The position numbers and the translations under genes are program-made. A model generated the notes under the pieces. The model was not told the DNA's origin. It worked only from the letters and a program-made list of their open reading frames with translations, and ran no database searches. This document shows, one piece after another, positions 59,038 to 64,000 of a stretch of DNA of 64,000 nucleotides. The stretch spans positions 1,984,001 to 2,048,000 of the forward strand of contig QUOL01000004.1 in the NCBI GenBank assembly GCA_009761415.1, read 5' to 3'. Numbering within the stretch: position 1 is the first letter of the stretch; each line of letters starts with the position of its first letter. Source of the stretch: Sarcomyxa edulis (taxonomy: Eukaryota; Basidiomycota; Agaricomycetes; Agaricales; Mycenaceae).

Positions 59038-61650
59038 ATGTCCGGCCTTCCCATCGATAAACTGGACGACAAGAAAGAGCCAGTCGATGTCGAAGTGCTC
59101 GACAAAGACCGCGAGACTGTTAACAATCTTCCAACGTCTTCGACCTCAGGTTCGCCATGGACAACGACCAGAATAGAACTTTGGGCGTTCTATCTGTATT
59201 ATATAGTACGCCCATGGACCTGCGACCTGTTTCACATAGCTCATCCAAATTTCGCAGGGAAACAACGGACTGTCAGGATTCAATTTTGGACCTTCTCAGT
59301 TTCAAAATCTACTCTTCCTCGCGGGCTATGATCCAGCCGACCCTCCTTTCTTGACACCTTGTGGCGATAATGGATGTGTACTTCCTTATCTCGGCAAGGT
59401 TCGCGACAGTGAGCGCTCTCTTATCTTTCTCGAGCCGCGCAAACTAACATACTCGAATCCACTTCGCAGTCAATTCCATAGTGCTCCTCACAAATGGAAT
59501 CAGTTTCGCCATCCAAGCGGTCCTACTCATTATCGTAGGAGCCTGGGCTGACTACGGCAAATGGAGGTTTGATAGCCATTCATGTTTATCCTCCGAGTCG
59601 CGTCTAACCAATTTGAATAAATCAGACCCAATATCACGATATTCTTCACCATCGTTGCGGTCGCTGTATCATTCGCCTGGCTCGGTGTCGAGCACCCCTC
59701 CCAATGGCAGGCCGGCGTTGCACTGTATATTCTTGGTCGTAGGTATCCCACATACATGTCATAATTAATGCTCAATGCCTCTTTTCTAGTCATCACATAT
59801 CAGGTTCGTTCAGACACACATTTGTTAACGTTTTCAACCCTACTCACAGATTTCACAGTGTGCCTTGACCTTCTGGACCGCCGCTTTTCCAGGTCTTGCA
59901 CGCGATCTGCCCGAAGTCAAGGAATCTGCCTCTCAAGCGGACTCTGGCGAGAAAACGTTCGTTCTCTATTATCTCCTCGAGTGGTTACTCACTTACACCA
60001 ATCAATGACAGTGTCGAAGCCCACGCCGACTATGAGTCTCTTGCCCGTAACCGTGTCTCCAACATCTCCTTCGCAGTGTGCTCTGCGGGGGAGATCATCG
60101 TCCTCGCCATCATGGTCGGGATTCTGAAAGGTCTCAAGTCAGATGCAAGTACTGAAAACAACACAAAAGGGTTCAGCGTACTCATCGCCTTCTCTGGAGG
60201 CGTCTGGCGTAAGTCGTCGACCAACCATAACGCGAAAATTCCAATATAACAGATTTCGAGCGCAGTGTTATGTGCTTTGCCTTGGTTCTTCCTCGAAAAA
60301 CGTCGGCCTGGTCTGAGCCTACCACCAGGCACGACTTTGTTGACTATCGGTTTCAAGCAGACGTATGTGGCGTTACGAGAATGTGCAAGACTCAAACAGA
60401 CGTTCCTGTACCTCGTATTCTATTTCTTGATGTGCGTGGCGTTGTCTCAAGTTCTTTCGGCGTTTGAGCTGAATAGTACTCTATCTATCCAGGGGCGATG
60501 TATTAAACACGACTGTGTGAGTACTCCATAGTTTTGGCTGACCATTACATGATTTACCGATATAAATCCACGTTTACAGAACTGTTATCGGAACACTACA
60601 GAATACGTATGTCCTACCTACTGTTATACCGCGCCATATTGCTCACATTTCTATCAGTGTTGTAGCCTATTCGACTCTTCAATTGACCTACTTGCTCATC
60701 GTGGGCATAGTCGCTCAAGGCTTGGGTATCTAGTACGTTCAACTCGAAGCCTCCACTCATTTTGTGCGCCTTCTTACTAGGGACTTTTATATCATAAAGT
60801 CTCTTCTGGCTCGTTCAAAAACGGTTCAATATCAGCACGAAAGCTGTAAGTCTAATGGCTTACTTTGACCGCCGCGTTCCTCAACATTGAAAATACTTAG
60901 ATGCTATGCTTTAATGTTTTTTGGATCATAGTAAATCCCGAACCATCATTCTTCCCTTTCCATATATTTGACACGGTATATACATCTAGATCTTGACGAT
61001 ATGGGGTCTCATCGGTATTCACACTGATAAATTCGGGTTTAAGCACGTCTGGGAGATATGGCGAGTTCTGTGATCTTGCGTTCGTCCTCATGCTGCTGAA
61101 TTCACGTTATCTGGAAGGTTGTATCAGGTTTTCTATGGGCTCATGGTTTGTCCCTGGTATGCGTACAGTCAGACTATGATCAGTGAGGTATCACCTCTGC
61201 CTCAAATGTACGTCTGTTGATCTTTTGGTACACTTCACGTACTAAACAGGTTCTTTGCAGGTTTTTGTTCTTCGCTCTTTTCTCTGTGGTCGGGTCTATC
61301 TCATTTTGACATCTCGTATTCGCGTCTGAACATGGTCTTTAGGTGGGCAAAACATCGGCGTTCATTGGCCCTTTCGTGTCCTCCGCCATCATAACTGCAG
61401 CAAATGACAACGATAACATGCCTTTCGCGTTCCTCTTTGGCCTGTGCGTGTTCTATCTCTGCTTACACTTGGCTCTTCGTCTCATTCCACCATTTATCCT
61501 CACAGCGGTACTTTCAGCACAATTTTCCTATATATGGTTAATGTGAAAAAGAGCCGGGTTGAATGTGAAGAGTTCATCGAAGCAGAGGCGAAACGGAAGG
61601 CTTTTGACGCTACGAGTCTAGGGCGCGGTGTTTGCGATTCAGAACCATAG
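59038..61650 (+). CDS. ATG22: Atg22-like vacuolar amino-acid effluxer (MFS)
   Basis: Start ATG at 59038 (MSGLPIDKLDDKKEPVDVEV), many exons, stop at 61648-61650. Characteristic Atg22 blocks: TRIELWAFYLYYIGNNGLSG with FNFGPSQFQNLLFLAGYDP, INSIVLLTNGISFAIQAVLL with IIVGAWADYGKW, an acidic loop with ARDLPEVKES and DYESLARNRVSNISFAVCSA, LCALPWFFLEKRRPGLSLPP, FKQTYVALRECARLKQTFLY and the C-terminal segments VGKTSAFIGPFVSSAIITAA. About twelve membrane segments are expected. Yeast Atg22 exports amino acids from the vacuole after autophagic breakdown; basidiomycetes often carry several paralogs, so orthology to the single yeast gene is not certain. Exact splicing of the small exons at 60580-61330 needs transcripts. 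Confidence 0.83.
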
Positions 61651-61777
61651 GTTGTGGAACTTGCTACACTTGAATACACCACTTGCATAGATCATTTTGT
61701 ACAACTTGAATGTAGTGTGTATCGAGTACATACGTCTAAAAGGATATACTTGTTTTTGAAATTGAAATATCCGCAAC

Positions 61778-62938
61778 ATGGCCGACACCACCAACATGCT
61801 CAACCGCTCTTCAGCGGCGGCGCTTCTTCATCGTCTTCAACGAGGACTGTCTGATCCTTTGGTGGAGTTGGTTTATACCCCACATGAACGATGGCCTTTT
61901 CCACGCAAGGCTCCAACTTCAACTTCAAATCCTGCACATTCGGGTCGACTGCGTATATCAGTCCTTGACTCGTCTTTCAACCCTCCGACTCTCGCCCATC
62001 TAGCACTCGCTAATTCACCCAGACCACGATATTCTCATGATGCAGACTCGAATGGACTTGAGCATGATGATTATCATGCAAAAATTCTACTGTTATCGGT
62101 TCGCAACGCGGACAAGTCCTTGAAACCCTACGACGCGACGTACATCCAACGTCTCGAGATGATGGCTCTTCTGGCGCAGGACGTTATAAGCCATAGGGAT
62201 ACAGACGAGGAGGGAAGTGCAAATGTAGCTGTTGCTATCATAGACGAACCCACTTTCGTCGGGAAATCTGAAATCTTACGGGCCTTTCTACAACGACGAC
62301 TAGCTATGATCCTTTCTTCTCTGGGGCACCAAGATGAGTCTGTTGCGTCACCCCAGCCCCAACTAACATTTCTTTTGGGATTCGACACCCTCGAGCGTCT
62401 GTTCTCGCCCCGATACTACGTTACTACTCCACCACCTAAATCACCCACATATTCCGAATCCTCCTCCACGATAGCTGCTCTGAATCCCTGCATCACCCCT
62501 CCATCCGAAGTAGATACGGAGAATCAGTCAATGACGAATATGCTCGCATCCCTTCGTGACTTCCTCTCCCCGTCTGGGGACGACTCACGTGTAGTCTGCG
62601 CCCGACGCGTCTCCGTGCCGAGTTTTGCTCAGCGTAGTCTTGGGATCGGCGATGTCGACCAATCACCAAAGGAACAGCAAGATGAATTTGACTCACTTGA
62701 GAAAGAAGCAGAGGAGACGCAACTCGAGATTCAGGAAGGGGTGGATAAGACGTTGGCCCTCGCACGAGAATTCATTGATAGTGAGAGAGTCGTGTTGATC
62801 GATATAGGAGAGGATGAGCGGAAGTTCAGCTCGAGTGAAGTCAGAGAGAAGATTGGTAGTAGGGATGAGGATTGGAGAAGACTGGTCCCGAAGAATGTTG
62901 CAGATTATGTGGTCAAGGAAGGATTGTATGTAGGATAG
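61778..62938 (+). CDS. NMN adenylyltransferase-like protein (Pof1 type)
   Basis: A single uninterrupted exon of 386 residues starting at the ATG at 61778 (MADTTNMLNRSSAAALLHRL). The nucleotidyltransferase fold is shown by RLRISVLDSSFNPPTLAHLA, which contains the TxxH variant of the HxGH catalytic motif, KILLLSVRNADK, QLTFLLGFDTLERLFSPRYY, and the C-terminal SSSEVREKI (ISSTxxR motif) with VPKNVADYVVKEGLYVG. An insertion of about 90 Ser/Glu-rich residues sits between. Yeast Pof1, the nearest model, is about 258 residues and has been reported to act on NMN. Role: nucleotide (probably NAD) metabolism or stress response. It lies 127 bases downstream of the Atg22-like gene on the same strand. Confidence 0.82.
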   Translation: MADTTNMLNRSSAAALLHRLQRGLSDPLVELVYTPHERWPFPRKAPTSTSNPAHSGRLRISVLDSSFNPPTLAHLALANSPRPRYSHDADSNGLEHDDYHAKILLLSVRNADKSLKPYDATYIQRLEMMALLAQDVISHRDTDEEGSANVAVAIIDEPTFVGKSEILRAFLQRRLAMILSSLGHQDESVASPQPQLTFLLGFDTLERLFSPRYYVTTPPPKSPTYSESSSTIAALNPCITPPSEVDTENQSMTNMLASLRDFLSPSGDDSRVVCARRVSVPSFAQRSLGIGDVDQSPKEQQDEFDSLEKEAEETQLEIQEGVDKTLALAREFIDSERVVLIDIGEDERKFSSSEVREKIGSRDEDWRRLVPKNVADYVVKEGLYVG

Positions 62939-63060
62939 AGTACAGATGAAGAGAATAAATGGACCACGAAGATGTATACGAGCCGTCTAGTGATGGATGA
63001 TGGACAAACCTGGACGAGCGAGATGTCAACAATGTCTCTAGATGTTGCACTGAGGAACGA

Positions 63061-64000
63061 TTACGCACCAAGTCTTCTACCACTGAGCGCACTTAACCGA
63101 GCAAACACTTGCTCATCCGGCGGAGGCTCTGAGCGTAGCACGATCAAACAGAATTTGATCGTTCTCTTCAGTGCAACGTGAGGCGGACGGCCGCCCGTGA
63201 TCACGTCAAAGTCAGGATCCCAGCGTGACTCTATCATATCCGCTAAAGCAGCCAGAGTGGATCGTGAAGGCGAGATCGATTCCCAAAATTTGATTTCGCG
63301 AAGATACGGGCATAGATAATTTGGGGTCCCATCCTCATAGGGATCTCGATAAATCATCAAGTTGAGGAGCTCTTCCGTGACAGAGCTATGTTTGAGCCAG
63401 TCGTTGGAAAGGTTGAGGTTAAGAAGGAAGGGTGAGATTTTGCTAAGGCAGTCGATGAGATCACTGGGTTGTATAACTGTGTCGTGGAGGTTTAGAGTCG
63501 TCAACGCGCATCCCGAACGCGATAACAGTGACATGAATTGAGTATGTGGCCAATGTGCGCGTTCGGGGACATTGTGGAGAAGTTGTTGGTGTATCAGCGT
63601 GAATCCTTTAAGGGAAGGGAGAGTGAGACATGGTAGAAGAGGTCCAATGTCGCCATTGGTACTGAAATCCAAAGACTCTAGGTGTGGGAGTACCACCGAG
63701 GTCGTTTGAGAAGGGTGCTGCAGAACTACCTCCACAGTAACTTGGCAATGGACGAGTTGTGGCGACTGCAGTAGAAGGTCAAGGCAGGCGTCGACAGATA
63801 TACTGCATCCCAAGAAAATGTCCGTTAATTGAGACCATGGGATAGAAGGTAGGCTCGGTTCTATGCTGATCCAACTAACGTCATGTAGTCGCGGAGAAGA
63901 TTCCATCATCCGAGACAATGGTTCTTTGTCGGTGTTTAACCAGAACGATCTTTGCAGATATATGGATTCCAAGAGAGGCGCAGGAGAATCGGGGAGATGG
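63061..64000 (-). CDS. LRR/F-box-type protein, 5' end outside the window
   Basis: The frame is open to the right window edge with no ATG, so the start lies beyond 64000; stop is at 63061-63063. About 310 residues are visible, with repeated Leu-rich blocks such as LHDVSWISIEPSLPSIPWSQ, LPHLESLDFSTNGDIGPLLP, CLTLPSLKGFTLIHQQ, LTTLNLHDTVIQPSDLIDCL and LYLCPYLREIKFWES-like spacing, ending ALSGRRLGA. This is the C-terminal leucine-rich region of the large agaricomycete F-box family; the F-box itself, if present, would be upstream. Such proteins select substrates for SCF ubiquitin ligases. The F-box assignment is inference. Confidence 0.6.
   Translation of the reverse strand, partial: HLPDSPAPLLESIYLQRSFWLNTDKEPLSRMMESSPRLHDVSWISIEPSLPSIPWSQLTDIFLGCSISVDACLDLLLQSPQLVHCQVTVEVVLQHPSQTTSVVLPHLESLDFSTNGDIGPLLPCLTLPSLKGFTLIHQQLLHNVPERAHWPHTQFMSLLSRSGCALTTLNLHDTVIQPSDLIDCLSKISPFLLNLNLSNDWLKHSSVTEELLNLMIYRDPYEDGTPNYLCPYLREIKFWESISPSRSTLAALADMIESRWDPDFDVITGGRPPHVALKRTIKFCLIVLRSEPPPDEQVFARLSALSGRRLGA

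Noticed and set aside
1..64000. CRISPR array, prophage or bacterial operon
   Set aside because: Intron-rich eukaryotic genes throughout; no regularly spaced direct repeats with unique spacers.

Overview
The window is nuclear DNA of a filamentous basidiomycete, most likely a mushroom-forming agaricomycete. Almost every gene is cut by several short introns (about 50-70 bases, GT/AG). Gene content is typical of that group: MYND-finger proteins, an NsdD/SUB-1-type GATA factor, a GH79-type glucuronidase-like protein, OPT and Atg22-like transporters, a PX-PB1 protein, and a leucine-rich F-box-type protein cut by the window edge. There is no operon structure, no CRISPR array, and I found no convincing tRNA or rRNA. 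Many gene coordinates below are outer limits (start codon to stop codon) of spliced genes.

Layout. 1-2.5 kb: no supported gene. 2.5-3.6 kb: a protein ending in a Mim1/Tom13 mitochondrial outer-membrane domain. 3.8-12.3 kb: three tandem minus-strand genes, each an N-terminal cytochrome b5 domain fused to an acyl-CoA dehydrogenase and each ending in a peroxisomal PTS1-like tripeptide (ARL, ARL, SRL). 13.3-20.5 kb: a small orphan ORF, a MYND protein, a large RS-rich nuclear-type protein and an Ncb5or-like cytochrome b5 protein. 21.5-26.2 kb: a TauD-type dioxygenase and a secreted GH79-like hydrolase. 28.7-31.6 kb: the GATA factor with long Gln/His/Pro tracts. 33.6-37.0 kb: two paralogous small Tyr/Gly/Ser-rich genes flanking a pRiA4b-ORF3/MYND fusion. 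37.9-45.4 kb: an aldo-keto reductase, a single-pass membrane protein and an OPT oligopeptide transporter. 48.2-57.8 kb: PX-PB1 protein, Arp10-like protein, peroxisomal ATP carrier (Ant1 type), family-16 methyltransferase and an arrestin-like protein. 58.07-58.84 kb: a probable non-autonomous DNA transposon with terminal inverted repeats and a 10-bp flanking direct repeat. 59-64 kb: Atg22-like transporter, NMN-adenylyltransferase-like protein and the truncated LRR protein.

The most interesting unit is the acyl-CoA dehydrogenase trio. The fused heme domain plus peroxisomal C-termini suggests enzymes that pass electrons from FAD to a built-in heme in a compartment without the mitochondrial electron-transfer flavoprotein. 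A peroxisomal ATP carrier lies in the same window, but about 41 kb away, so the link is functional theme only. The second notable item is the transposon-like element sitting in the divergent promoter region between the arrestin-like and Atg22-like genes.
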